Source: Pseudovibrio sp. M1P-2-3
GTDB lineage: Bacteria; Pseudomonadota; Alphaproteobacteria; Rhizobiales; Stappiaceae
Direction: 5' to 3'
Assembly: GCF_031501865.1 (NCBI RefSeq)
Contig: NZ_JARRCW010000001.1
Span: 3,307,001 to 3,371,000, forward strand
DNA: 64,000 nt
Positions 1 through 8,399 of the stretch are shown in pieces; position 1 is the first letter of the stretch, and the number at the start of each line of letters is the position of its first letter. Below the pieces are notes generated by a model. It was not told where the DNA came from, searched no databases, and saw only the letters and a list, made by a program, of their open reading frames with translations. Position numbers and translations under genes: made by a program.

Positions 1-2935
1 GAGAGAGTTCAACGGATCCAGTAGTTTCCTTTATTGAGGTCGCCTCATTTTCAAAGGGCAAGGGGGCATCCCCAAGGGTCTCTTCAATAGCTACAGATGA
101 GGAAGCGTTTTGTGTTTCTCTCTCACCCTCAATTATGTTCGACCAGTTCACAAGCTGTAGGCCGGCAATCGCCATAACGATTGCTGCGGCGGATAGCATA
201 ATAGTCCGCTTGCGCTTACGACCGAAAGCAAGAGTTCCGCTCTCTTCAACTTCAGTTTTTTGCGTGTCTATCTGACTCACATAATCGGAAAGACCTGTGA
301 CGTCAGCGCCCTTACCTTGCATGTCTTCAACCGGAGAAACAGGCCTTTCATTTATCTCCTCATCTCGAATACTCTTGAGGTGTTCTTGCAGGCTTTTGGG
401 CGGGGTTTCCTTTTTCTCCTCAACTCCAATGGGCTTACGAGCTAGACTTTTGAGGCTCCACTTATTCTTCCTGTCGGCCTTTGCCTGCTCTTCAACTTCT
501 CTTTTTGCTTCTTGCGAAGCAGCCTGAGCCGCTCTTCTTGCCGCAGCAATAAAATCAGCTTTTCGCTCTTGCCTGTCCTGCTCGCTGTTTGAACTCGTCT
601 CCTCTTGAGCTCCCATGGTTTCCTTAGCAGGAGCCTGCTTCAAGGAAACCGGGACACCCAGAGTGTCTTTTGCCCGTATAGCCGATTCGTGTTCCTTGGA
701 AAGAGCCGTCTGTTCCCGCTTTGGCTGGCGTTCCCCAAGCATTTGCAGGTGGTTTGCAATATTGCCAAGAACCTTTTGCAGGCTGGCAAAGCCTTCCTGC
801 GAATAACGCTCACTTTGCCCGGAGCTTTCAACAAGGGCAGTCAGGTCTGCCTTCAAAGCGCTGATTGATTGCTCAACGCCTTTGAAGCCCTCACCTTGCT
901 CATGTTGTGCTTGTATTCCAACAGCTTCAGCAACACCTTGCGCCTTTTCCTGCAAATGTGCCTGCACTTGCTGAAGCTGTTCTCCAATCCCCTCAACGGC
1001 GCAGTGAAGATCCTCTCCAGACAGCATATGGCGTTGAGTTTGATCGACCTTGCGGGCAAGAACACTCATTTGCTGCCCGATGAGATCCAAAAGACGATCA
1101 TCATCACTCTTCTGGGCCTGATTTAAAGAAATACCCAGTTCCGCAAGCTGCTGTTTGAAGTCTTCGGAGGACGTTAACCCGCCGACCTGCTGCTTAAGAT
1201 CTGACAATTCCTGACGCAGTTCATTGACATCTCGTCCGAAAGCTCCTTGATCCGCGCTGCACTCAATTTTATCTGACAGATCGAAAATTTTCTTTTCCAA
1301 ACGCAGCAAAGCACTTTGGTCACCTTTATCACGCGCTTGTTCGTGTAAAGGTGCCAACGCCTGAGTTTGCAAACTGTCAATTTTCGAGGAAAGGCCATCA
1401 AGCCGCTGTTCGATAATGCCAAAGCTGTCTTCAAAACCGGTTTCAAATCCTCCGCTCTTGGTTAAAGAGCCAAGCTGCTTGCCAAGCTGCTGCAAGCGCT
1501 CCTCAACCCGGTCCAGCTGCTTGCTCTTTTTAAACCCTTTGCGTTCATTTAGAAGCAGGCCGGAAATGGTCTCCAACTGGCTATTCAAGCGGTCCATTAC
1601 AGCCGTTTCGGGGAGCCTGTCCTCCATATTACACAGCCTGACCTGAATGTCTTTTTGGATGGAAGTAAAATGCTCCAATTCATCCATACGGGCCATCATA
1701 AACCGGATTTGTTCATCAACCTCCCGAAGGATATTTCCAGTTTCCAACCCTGAAACTGCTTCTTGAAGTTTCTTGAGGTCATCACGCACCGAGCGCAGGC
1801 TATCTGCCTCCATATCCGCCGCCATTGCATCCAGATGGCCGCTAATAGCACTCAAGCGCCCTTCCATGGCATCCAACTGGCTTACTCTGGGGAGCTGCCC
1901 AAGGTGGCGCTCGATGTCTTCAAGCCGTGCAGCTAGCGAGCTATAAATTTCCGGATCGGCTCCTTTTCGCGATAGCTCCCCCAGCCTCGCAGCAATATCA
2001 GAGTACTTCTGATCCAGCATAACAAGTTCACGTTCAACAGAATGATTGCTCAACGTCTCGTTGATTTGCTCGATTTCGGCCCGCAGCTCTTTTACGAGAA
2101 CATCCTTGTCCCGGTTTTCGCTTTCAAAACGGCTTAGAATTTCGGCAAGATATCCCTTTTGACTTTTATGGCGTTGCTCGGCCTCATAGCGAAGGCTGGA
2201 TAACTCTCCCTCCACCCCTTCTTTCAGTTCAAAATGGCGGGTGCTTGCCATGTGCGTCAGCTGGCCTATTTGCTCCGATAAACTCTCAAAGGTCCGCTGA
2301 TTGGCTCGCCCGTGCTCCTCATGGAGCTCCTGTGCGTTATCCCTTGTACGTTCTTCACGCGAAGCAATTTGCTCAAGTCTGGCATCAAGTTCGTTAAGAG
2401 CCTGAAGGGCCGAGTTTATCCGCTGATCTTTCTGATTTCTAACGTTATACTCCTCCGGCCTTTCTAAGGTGTCGAACTTCTGAGGGTGTTCGCGGTGAAA
2501 TGACCATTCATCGCTTGCACTTCCCCCTCCAGTAAATGAAGATTGCCTATAAGTTGGCGCTGCGCCTTGATCATTAAGCTGCCTTTTGGTGCGCAAGCCG
2601 TCATTATTCATCTTTGCCGGCTTGTTTTCCGAGCGGGGCATCAAGCGCGAAAGAGCGTCCGCTACATCCTGTAGCTCATCATGATGGGTCCGCCCCTCTT
2701 GGACAGGGCGTGAGTAAGGATCTGCGGGCTCTCGAGGATACTCTTGCCGCATATGTCCGGGGCCCTCATAGCGGCCCGCAGCTGGTGGTGTATTCCTATT
2801 CATTGGTCTGGAGGCATGATTTTGCGATTTCCGCAGTGCCTCTACAATCTCATCGGCAGAAATACCACTCTCTAAAGCAGCTTCCAGAACCCGATCTTGT
2901 TCCAACTTCGTCAAACTTGAGGTATTCCAGGACAT
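1..2935 (-). CDS. podJ: PodJ-like polar localization scaffold, C-terminus beyond window
   Basis: An open frame runs from an ATG at 2935 to the left edge without a stop, at least 978 codons. A GGGGAG ribosome-binding site lies about 10 bases upstream. The product begins MSWNTSSLTKLEQDR. Roughly residues 130-800 are Glu/Gln/Leu/Lys-rich and coiled-coil-like. A basic segment (RKRKR) and one membrane span (MLSAAAIVMAIAGLQLVNW) follow near residues 905-930, and about 45 extracytoplasmic residues remain before the edge. A long cytoplasmic coiled coil, one membrane span and a periplasmic tail (in known members Sel1 repeats and a peptidoglycan-binding domain) is the PodJ plan. PodJ organises the new cell pole in alphaproteobacteria. 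The diagnostic periplasmic domains lie outside the window, so the family call rests on architecture and neighbours. Confidence 0.75.
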   Translation of the reverse strand, partial: MSWNTSSLTKLEQDRVLEAALESGISADEIVEALRKSQNHASRPMNRNTPPAAGRYEGPGHMRQEYPREPADPYSRPVQEGRTHHDELQDVADALSRLMPRSENKPAKMNNDGLRTKRQLNDQGAAPTYRQSSFTGGGSASDEWSFHREHPQKFDTLERPEEYNVRNQKDQRINSALQALNELDARLEQIASREERTRDNAQELHEEHGRANQRTFESLSEQIGQLTHMASTRHFELKEGVEGELSSLRYEAEQRHKSQKGYLAEILSRFESENRDKDVLVKELRAEIEQINETLSNHSVERELVMLDQKYSDIAARLGELSRKGADPEIYSSLAARLEDIERHLGQLPRVSQLDAMEGRLSAISGHLDAMAADMEADSLRSVRDDLKKLQEAVSGLETGNILREVDEQIRFMMARMDELEHFTSIQKDIQVRLCNMEDRLPETAVMDRLNSQLETISGLLLNERKGFKKSKQLDRVEERLQQLGKQLGSLTKSGGFETGFEDSFGIIEQRLDGLSSKIDSLQTQALAPLHEQARDKGDQSALLRLEKKIFDLSDKIECSADQGAFGRDVNELRQELSDLKQQVGGLTSSEDFKQQLAELGISLNQAQKSDDDRLLDLIGQQMSVLARKVDQTQRHMLSGEDLHCAVEGIGEQLQQVQAHLQEKAQGVAEAVGIQAQHEQGEGFKGVEQSISALKADLTALVESSGQSERYSQEGFASLQKVLGNIANHLQMLGERQPKREQTALSKEHESAIRAKDTLGVPVSLKQAPAKETMGAQEETSSNSEQDRQERKADFIAAARRAAQAASQEAKREVEEQAKADRKNKWSLKSLARKPIGVEEKKETPPKSLQEHLKSIRDEEINERPVSPVEDMQGKGADVTGLSDYVSQIDTQKTEVEESGTLAFGRKRKRTIMLSAAAIVMAIAGLQLVNWSNIIEGERETQNASSSVAIEETLGDAPLPFENEATSIKETTGSVELS

Positions 2936-3409
2936 ATTAGGTTCACTCCCCACAGTCCTGATCGATAGCTTTTCTTTAAAAATACATCGTACTTACACAA
3001 ATTAACTACGAATCATTCAAGCAAATCGATCTCAGTTATTAAGAATTTCACTTATTTAATTTTGCCTGTTAGAGTAAATAAGCTATTAACGAGCAAAGTG
3101 ACGTATCGTCATCAACATGTTCCAATAGAGAACGTTTGCTATCTGGGGAAAGAACCGAGCTTCCCCAAGGAAATGTAGCCGTACAAACCCCAAGAGGATA
3201 AAGTGCTAGGCATTCGCTTTTATAGATCACGCTGCCCATGAAAGTGATTTTTGGCGTATTTACTTTGCGAGAATATATGGCGTGCAGGCACCTAACGTTG
3301 CTGCATGCCAGACGACTGGACATGACTACTGGATTCTAACTGATACAAATTGACTCAACCTGTCAAAATCCAGACAAAAGGTCCCAAGAAAAACAGGAAG
3401 GATTGCTTC
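2936..3409. other. Intergenic region between podJ-like gene and MerR gene
   Basis: This 474-base AT-rich gap separates divergent genes, so it should hold both promoters. The only clear structure is an inverted repeat TGACG-TAT-CGTCA at 3099-3111. It resembles the palindromes upstream of the two acyl-CoA dehydrogenase genes but has a 3-base spacer. A minus-strand open frame at 3069-3323 has no recognisable protein character, and I do not call it. Confidence 0.5.
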
Positions 3410-3886
3410 ATGAGTGAAGCTCTGCAGATCAACAACTCAAGCGCCATTGAGGACGTTGTAGGTACCCAAAATGACGGGACCAGAAAAATGCAGTTCACCA
3501 TTGGTGATTTGTCAAAAGAATTTGATGTAACTTTAAGAACCCTTCGTTTCTATGAGGATAAAGGCCTGCTCAACCCCAAGCGGGAGGGAATGTCTCGCAT
3601 TTACAATCGTAGAGACCGCGCCCGTTTGAAGTTGGTTCTTATGGGAAAGCGTGTAGGATTTTCCCTGACCGAGATCAGAGATATGCTGGACCTTTATGAC
3701 TTGCGGGACGGTCAGGTCCTTCAGCTCAAAGTGGCCCTTGAGCGTTTTGAAGAACAAATTCAGGCGCTTGAAGAACAGCGTAAACATATTGATCAGGCAA
3801 CGGAAGAGCTGGAGAGAACGGTGTCAATTGTAGCCGGACTTATCAAAGCCCGTGAGCAGGAAGAAAAAACAAGACAAGTGTCCTGA
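3410..3886 (+). CDS. MerR-family transcriptional regulator
   Basis: A 158-residue MerR-type regulator. The ATG at 3410 is chosen because AGGAAGGA sits at 3395-3402; an in-frame upstream ATG at 3350 has no such site. After about 25 variable residues comes the winged-helix DNA-binding domain (FTIGDLSKEFDVTLRTLRFYEDKGLL, then an IYNRRDRARL wing). A long Gln/Glu-rich dimerisation helix (about residues 100-150) follows. There is no cysteine-rich metal site, which argues against a metal sensor. In alphaproteobacteria such regulators often sit beside acyl-CoA oxidation genes, as here. Control of the downstream acyl-CoA dehydrogenase cluster through a palindrome at 5048-5063 is inferred. Confidence 0.88.
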   Translation: MSEALQINNSSAIEDVVGTQNDGTRKMQFTIGDLSKEFDVTLRTLRFYEDKGLLNPKREGMSRIYNRRDRARLKLVLMGKRVGFSLTEIRDMLDLYDLRDGQVLQLKVALERFEEQIQALEEQRKHIDQATEELERTVSIVAGLIKAREQEEKTRQVS

Positions 3887-4107
3887 TTGCTGTAGCGCCT
3901 TGCCTTTTAAAACTGCCTTCAGCTCATAGATCTCTGCTTATTTGAAGAGTGTCCCTGTCGATCAGATAGTGGAAAGAATTATGTTTAGAGCGTGCCTCGT
4001 TGAACCAAGTTCACAGTCACGTTCTAATTCATTTTTATACTTAATCTTTACCCAGACAACGGAACCCACTTTTAAAAGCTACACTTTAAATTGAGGAGAA
4101 AGAGCTA

Positions 4108-4782
4108 ATGTCAAAAATCGCCATTACAGGTACGAGCCGTGGCTTGGGATTGGAAATGGTGAGGCAAGCGTCTGCCCGCGGTGATAAGGTACTGGCCTGT
4201 TTCCGCTCCCCTAAGAATGCGGAGCTTTTTTTCAATATGGACGGGGTAACTCCCACATTGTTGGATGTAACAGACCCCAAAGCCTGCGAAGACGTTGCCC
4301 GAATTTTCGGCCCTTTGGATTTACTTATATGTAACGCAGGTCAATATATCGGATATGGAAAACTTGAGGACCCCGCCTACACGCCGGAGGCTTGGGCACA
4401 GGTGCTAGCAACAAATGTTTCAGGTGTTTTTTTCACGGCCCGCGCCTTTATCCCTTACCTGCAACCAAAGCACGGGAAAATTGCCATCATTTCCTCTCGG
4501 CTGGGCTCCAACACAGAATCCTCTTCTGGAGGTAGCTATATTTACCGCGCCTCAAAAGCAGCAGTAACCAACCTTGCCACCAACTTAAGCCTTGATTTGG
4601 CAGACAAAGGTATTGCTGTTGGCGCCTACCACCCTGGATGGGTAAAAACCGATATGGGTGGCGCAGAGGCTGATATTGACTCCACCGAAAGTGTTGCGGG
4701 TTTACTGGCCAGATTTGACTGTTTATCCATGGAAAATACTGGCCGTTTTGAAGATTACTCTGGAATGAGACTAGCCTATTAG
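4108..4782 (+). CDS. Short-chain dehydrogenase/reductase (SDR) family oxidoreductase
   Basis: A 224-residue classical SDR. It carries the nucleotide-binding TGTSRGLG motif near residue 7, an NAG motif (ICNAGQYIG), a catalytic serine region (IISSRLGS) and the YRASK Tyr-x3-Lys catalytic pair. TDMGG near the C-terminus is typical of the C-factor/carbonyl-reductase-like subgroup. GAGGAGA precedes the ATG by about 7 bases. It lies between the MerR gene and the acyl-CoA dehydrogenase on the same strand but with gaps of more than 200 bases, so co-transcription is uncertain. The substrate is unknown. Confidence 0.88.
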   Translation: MSKIAITGTSRGLGLEMVRQASARGDKVLACFRSPKNAELFFNMDGVTPTLLDVTDPKACEDVARIFGPLDLLICNAGQYIGYGKLEDPAYTPEAWAQVLATNVSGVFFTARAFIPYLQPKHGKIAIISSRLGSNTESSSGGSYIYRASKAAVTNLATNLSLDLADKGIAVGAYHPGWVKTDMGGAEADIDSTESVAGLLARFDCLSMENTGRFEDYSGMRLAY

Positions 4783-5104
4783 GAGACTTCCCGCACTCTC
4801 ATTTTCATTTTCGAGTGATCATCGTGATTCAACACTTCAAAATTCAAAACGACTCTCTACTAGGTCGTAAAACGGCTAAATTTTCACGCCATACTATATT
4901 AAACTCAAACTAAGTTATCCCTATGGGGAAGAGTGAATTGATCCTTTGGGTGCAGTTTCGTGTTTTTACGCAAAATTTCTGCTTTGCTCTGTTTGTCAAT
5001 GCTTGTTGCCCCTTATATTGGCAATTATAAGAACCCACAGGAATACTCTTACGTAAGCGTAAGTGAGAGATCATAAAACGGGTTTGTTTGGAGAGGGAAG
5101 AGAA
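4783..5104. other. Intergenic promoter region of the acyl-CoA dehydrogenase cluster
   Basis: A 322-base AT-rich gap. A plausible sigma70-like promoter is TTGTCA at 4993 with TATATT about 15 bases downstream. A 16-base palindrome lies at 5048-5063, just before the ribosome-binding site. No small gene is apparent. Confidence 0.45.
5048..5063. promoter_or_regulatory. Candidate MerR-type operator upstream of acyl-CoA dehydrogenase
   Basis: CTTACG-TAAG-CGTAAG is a perfect 6-4-6 inverted repeat, 41 bases before the start codon at 5105. The same geometry, with related half-sites (TTGACG-TAGA-CGTCAA), occurs at 48654-48669 before the second acyl-CoA dehydrogenase. Binding by the product of 3410-3886 is inferred. 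MerR-family regulators of acyl-CoA catabolism such as LiuR are known to bind short ACGT-containing palindromes. Confidence 0.5.
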
Positions 5105-6901
5105 ATGCCAATTTATAATGCTCCCGTCGAAGATACACTGTTTCTGTTGAACGATGTGTTAGACATAAAACAATACGAAAATCTTCCACGGTTTTCCGAG
5201 GCCACACCGGACCTTGTTGAAGCAATCTTGAAGGAAGGCGCAAAGTTCGTTGAAGAGCGCGTTCAGCCTTTGAACCAGATTGGTGATACAGAAGGTTGTA
5301 CACGTAACGAAGACGGTACTGTAACGACTCCGACCGGCTTTAAAGAAGCCTATGATGCATTTAACGAAGCTGGCTGGGGAACACTCTCCCTACCTACTAA
5401 GTACGGTGGTCAGGACCTCCCAAGAACTCTGACTTCGATTTTCAATGAATACATGAACTCGGCAAACATTGCCTTTGCCATGTATCCTGGCCTGACTCTC
5501 GGCGCTATCGCAGCTCTTCTTCAGCATGCAAGCGACGAAATCAAGGACACATACCTGCCTAAAATGACATCTGGTGAATGGTCCGGTACCATGAACCTGA
5601 CAGAACCACACTGTGGTACTGATCTAGGCATGCTGCGCACGAAAGCTGCTCCTCAGGCTGACGGCTCCTACAAAATCTCCGGCACAAAGATCTTTATCTC
5701 TGCTGGCGATCAGGATATGACAGACAACATCATTCACCTTGTACTGGCCCGCATCGAAGGTGCTCCAGAAGGTACAAAGGGTATCTCCCTGTTTGTTGTT
5801 CCAAAATACAAGCTGGACGCTGACGGCAACCCAGGTGAGTACAACAACGTTTCCTGTGGTTCCCTTGAAGAAAAAATGGGTATCCATGGTAACGCCACTT
5901 GCGTAATGAACTACGACAGTTCCGAAGGTTATCTGGTTGGTGAAGCCAACAAAGGTCTTCGCGCAATGTTCGTTATGATGAACGAAGCCCGTTTGGGTGT
6001 TGCTGTTCAGGGCCTTGGTGTATCTGAAGCCGCTTACCAGAACGCTGTTGCTTATGCGAAAGATCGTATTCAAGGCCGTTCTCTCACAGGTCCTAAGAAT
6101 CCTGATAAAGCAGCTGACCCAATCATCGTGCATCCCGATGTTCGCCGCACCCTGATGACCATCCGCTCCTTCAACGAAGCAGCCCGTGCCCTGTACATGT
6201 GGGTTTCCCTCAAAGGTGAAGTCGCACATTCAACAGATGACGAAGCTGTTGCTGAAGCCAACGAAGATCTCATGGGTATCATGACACCTGTGATGAAAGG
6301 TGTCTTCACAGACATCGGCTTTAATAACGCTGTAATGGCTCAGCAGATGTACGGTGGTCACGGCTTCATAAAAGAATGGGGCATGGAGCAGTTCGTACGC
6401 GATGCCCGTATCACTATGATTTATGAAGGCGCTAACGGCGTTCAGGCTCTTGATCTTGTAGGACGTAAGCTTGGTGCAAAAGGCGGCCGTGCTATTCAGG
6501 CACTCTTCAAAGAAATCACTGGTTTCTTGAAGGCGCAGAGCGATAATGAAGAGATGCAAGCCTACACAAAGCCGCTCAAGAAAGGTCTCGACGATCTTCA
6601 GGCAGCGACTATGTGGCTGATGCAGAACGGCATGAAGAACCCTGACAATGCCGGTGCTGGCTCTACAGACTACATGCATCTGATGGGTCTGGTTTCCCTT
6701 GGTTACATGTGGAACAAGATTGCACTTGTTGCAAACACCAAGTTGGAAGCTGGCGCAGGCGAAAAAGAAGAGTTCCTGAAGACAAAACTTACCCTTGGTA
6801 AGTTCTTCATGGAACGCTTGATGCCTGAGACTTCTGCTCATCTGGCCCGCCTGTCTACAGGTGCGGAAACAGTCATGTCTTTGGATGCAGACCTGTTCTA
6901 A
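5105..6901 (+). CDS. Acyl-CoA dehydrogenase, DmdC-like long form
   Basis: A 598-residue FAD-dependent acyl-CoA dehydrogenase. The ATG at 5105 is preferred over the in-frame one at 5063 because AGGGAAGAG lies just ahead and the family starts MPxYxAPVxD. The N-terminal helical, middle beta (TMNLTEPHCGTDLG; KISGTKIFIS) and C-terminal helical domains are all present. Glu441 in IYEGANGVQ is the expected catalytic base. About 130 extra C-terminal residues match the long subfamily that includes 3-methylmercaptopropionyl-CoA dehydrogenase (DmdC). Whether the substrate is a fatty acyl-CoA or the DMSP-derived thioester cannot be told from sequence. A paralogue lies at 46782-48563. Confidence 0.93.
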   Translation: MPIYNAPVEDTLFLLNDVLDIKQYENLPRFSEATPDLVEAILKEGAKFVEERVQPLNQIGDTEGCTRNEDGTVTTPTGFKEAYDAFNEAGWGTLSLPTKYGGQDLPRTLTSIFNEYMNSANIAFAMYPGLTLGAIAALLQHASDEIKDTYLPKMTSGEWSGTMNLTEPHCGTDLGMLRTKAAPQADGSYKISGTKIFISAGDQDMTDNIIHLVLARIEGAPEGTKGISLFVVPKYKLDADGNPGEYNNVSCGSLEEKMGIHGNATCVMNYDSSEGYLVGEANKGLRAMFVMMNEARLGVAVQGLGVSEAAYQNAVAYAKDRIQGRSLTGPKNPDKAADPIIVHPDVRRTLMTIRSFNEAARALYMWVSLKGEVAHSTDDEAVAEANEDLMGIMTPVMKGVFTDIGFNNAVMAQQMYGGHGFIKEWGMEQFVRDARITMIYEGANGVQALDLVGRKLGAKGGRAIQALFKEITGFLKAQSDNEEMQAYTKPLKKGLDDLQAATMWLMQNGMKNPDNAGAGSTDYMHLMGLVSLGYMWNKIALVANTKLEAGAGEKEEFLKTKLTLGKFFMERLMPETSAHLARLSTGAETVMSLDADLF

Positions 6902-6915
6902 TTCTTAAAAAATCT

Positions 6916-6940
6916 GGTTGAGAGGGCCTCCCTCTCAACC
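6916..6940. terminator. Hairpin after acyl-CoA dehydrogenase
   Basis: GGTTGAGAGGG (6916-6926) and CCCTCTCAACC (6930-6940) form a perfect 11-bp stem 15 bases after the stop codon. A short A-run precedes it and no T-run follows, so it is a weak intrinsic terminator for the plus strand and may instead stabilise the 3' end of the transcript. Confidence 0.55.
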
Positions 6941-7179
6941 ACTCCACTGCGAACAGCAGATATCTCAAGTCGAGTGGATGAAACCACGTCGATATATCCC
7001 TTCTTCTTTCATTTATTTCCTTTCATGCAAAACACTTGTGTTGACTGTCCTTACGTCACGACTTGCAGATTACTAAAATCCCGTTTTATTATATTGAACA
7101 ACAATTTAAGGCTTATAGAATGATCTAGGGAATCTCTCGCTAGTCAATCATCGAGGCTTCAGGTTCGGGGAGGAACAAG

Positions 7180-8388
7180 TTGGCCGATGCATACATATTC
7201 GACCATGTGCGAACACCGCGGGGCGTAGGTGATGCAGGAGGAGCATTGCACGAAATTTCCAGCGTCCGCTTGGCAGCTCATATTTTAAAGGGCTTGAAGG
7301 AACGCAGTAATCTAACAACGGCACTTGTTGACGATATTATTCTGGGCTGTGCCGAAGCTGTGAAGGAAGCTGGAAGCAATATCGCAAAATCCGCAGCCTT
7401 TTTGGCAGAGTATGACACCAGCGTTTCCGGCGTTCAGATTAACCGCTTTTGTGCCTCTGGGCTGGAAGCCGTTAATATGGCTGCTGCCTATGTGATGTCG
7501 AACCAGCAAAAACTCATCGTGGCTGGCGGCGTCGAAAGCATAAGCAGAGTAGGCACCATGTCTTCAGGCGGAGCATGGTCCGTAGACCCCTGCATTGCCC
7601 TGCGTGCCTATTATATGCCTTTGGGAATATCCGCAGACTTAATTGCTACAAAATATGGTTTTTCCCGGAATGATGTGGATGCATATGCACGTGAAAGCCG
7701 ACGACGCGCTGCCACTGCATGGTCTGAAAGACGGTTTAAAAAATCAGTTCTTCCTGTCACAGATATAAATGGTTTCACCTTACTGGAGCAAGACGAGCAC
7801 GTATTATCTGAGACAGGCTCGGAAGAGCTCTCCACTGTGCCCCCTGCCTTTAAAAGGGAAGGCAAGGAACAGGGGTATGATGGAGTAGCCATACAAGCGC
7901 ACCCTGAGATTGAATATATCAATCACGTGCACCACGAAAGAAATTCTGCAAGTTTTTCAGATGGAGCCGCTGCCGTTCTGATTGGCTCGCGCATGGCAGG
8001 AAGAGCCACAGGCCTTTCCCCTCGTGCCAGAATTCGCAGTTTCACCTCAACGGGATCAGACCCCGCACTCATGTTAGCCGGGTCCATCGATGCTACAGAA
8101 AAACTCCTTCAAAACAGCCGGATGCAACTGTCAGACATTGACCTGTTCGAAGTCAATGAGATTTTTGCCGCAGTGCCACTACGATATCAGCAAGCCTTCG
8201 AGATCGACCCTGAGAGGGTAAATGTAAACGGCGGAGCCATTGCCATGGGGCATCCAATGGGCGCAACTGGAGCAATGCTGATCGGAGCTGCGCTTGATGA
8301 ACTGGAACGACGGGATTTGAACACAGCACTTGTTACTTTAGGTGCAGGCGCTGGCATGGCAACAGCGACGGTTATTGAGCGGGTATGA
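7180..8388 (+). CDS. Acetyl-CoA acetyltransferase (thiolase)-like protein
   Basis: A 402-residue thiolase-fold protein starting at a TTG codon with GGGGAGGA about 6 bases upstream; no suitable ATG is near. The acyl-accepting Cys91 (NRFCASG), the NEIFA motif (Asn326) and His358 (GHPMGATG) are present. The C-terminal motif that normally contains the second active-site cysteine (LCxGGGxG type) reads LGAGAGM, with Gly388 in its place. Loss of that residue would be expected to impair thiolysis or condensation, so the activity needs testing. The stop is followed after 11 bases by the next gene, consistent with an operon for beta-oxidation. Confidence 0.85.
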   Translation: MADAYIFDHVRTPRGVGDAGGALHEISSVRLAAHILKGLKERSNLTTALVDDIILGCAEAVKEAGSNIAKSAAFLAEYDTSVSGVQINRFCASGLEAVNMAAAYVMSNQQKLIVAGGVESISRVGTMSSGGAWSVDPCIALRAYYMPLGISADLIATKYGFSRNDVDAYARESRRRAATAWSERRFKKSVLPVTDINGFTLLEQDEHVLSETGSEELSTVPPAFKREGKEQGYDGVAIQAHPEIEYINHVHHERNSASFSDGAAAVLIGSRMAGRATGLSPRARIRSFTSTGSDPALMLAGSIDATEKLLQNSRMQLSDIDLFEVNEIFAAVPLRYQQAFEIDPERVNVNGGAIAMGHPMGATGAMLIGAALDELERRDLNTALVTLGAGAGMATATVIERV

Positions 8389-8399
8389 GGGATAACTCT

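Noticed and set aside
3069-3323. Minus-strand open frame of 84 codons upstream of the MerR gene
   Set aside because: No family features, unusual composition, no ribosome-binding site, and it would occupy the promoter region of two divergent genes.
5624-6841. Two long minus-strand open frames opposite the acyl-CoA dehydrogenase
   Set aside because: They are antisense shadows caused by codon bias of a certain gene; the products are rich in His, Cys and Phe and resemble nothing known.
7050-7065. CTTACG half-site upstream of the thiolase as a third MerR-type operator
   Set aside because: The second half (GACTTG) does not match, so it is not a palindrome of the same class.
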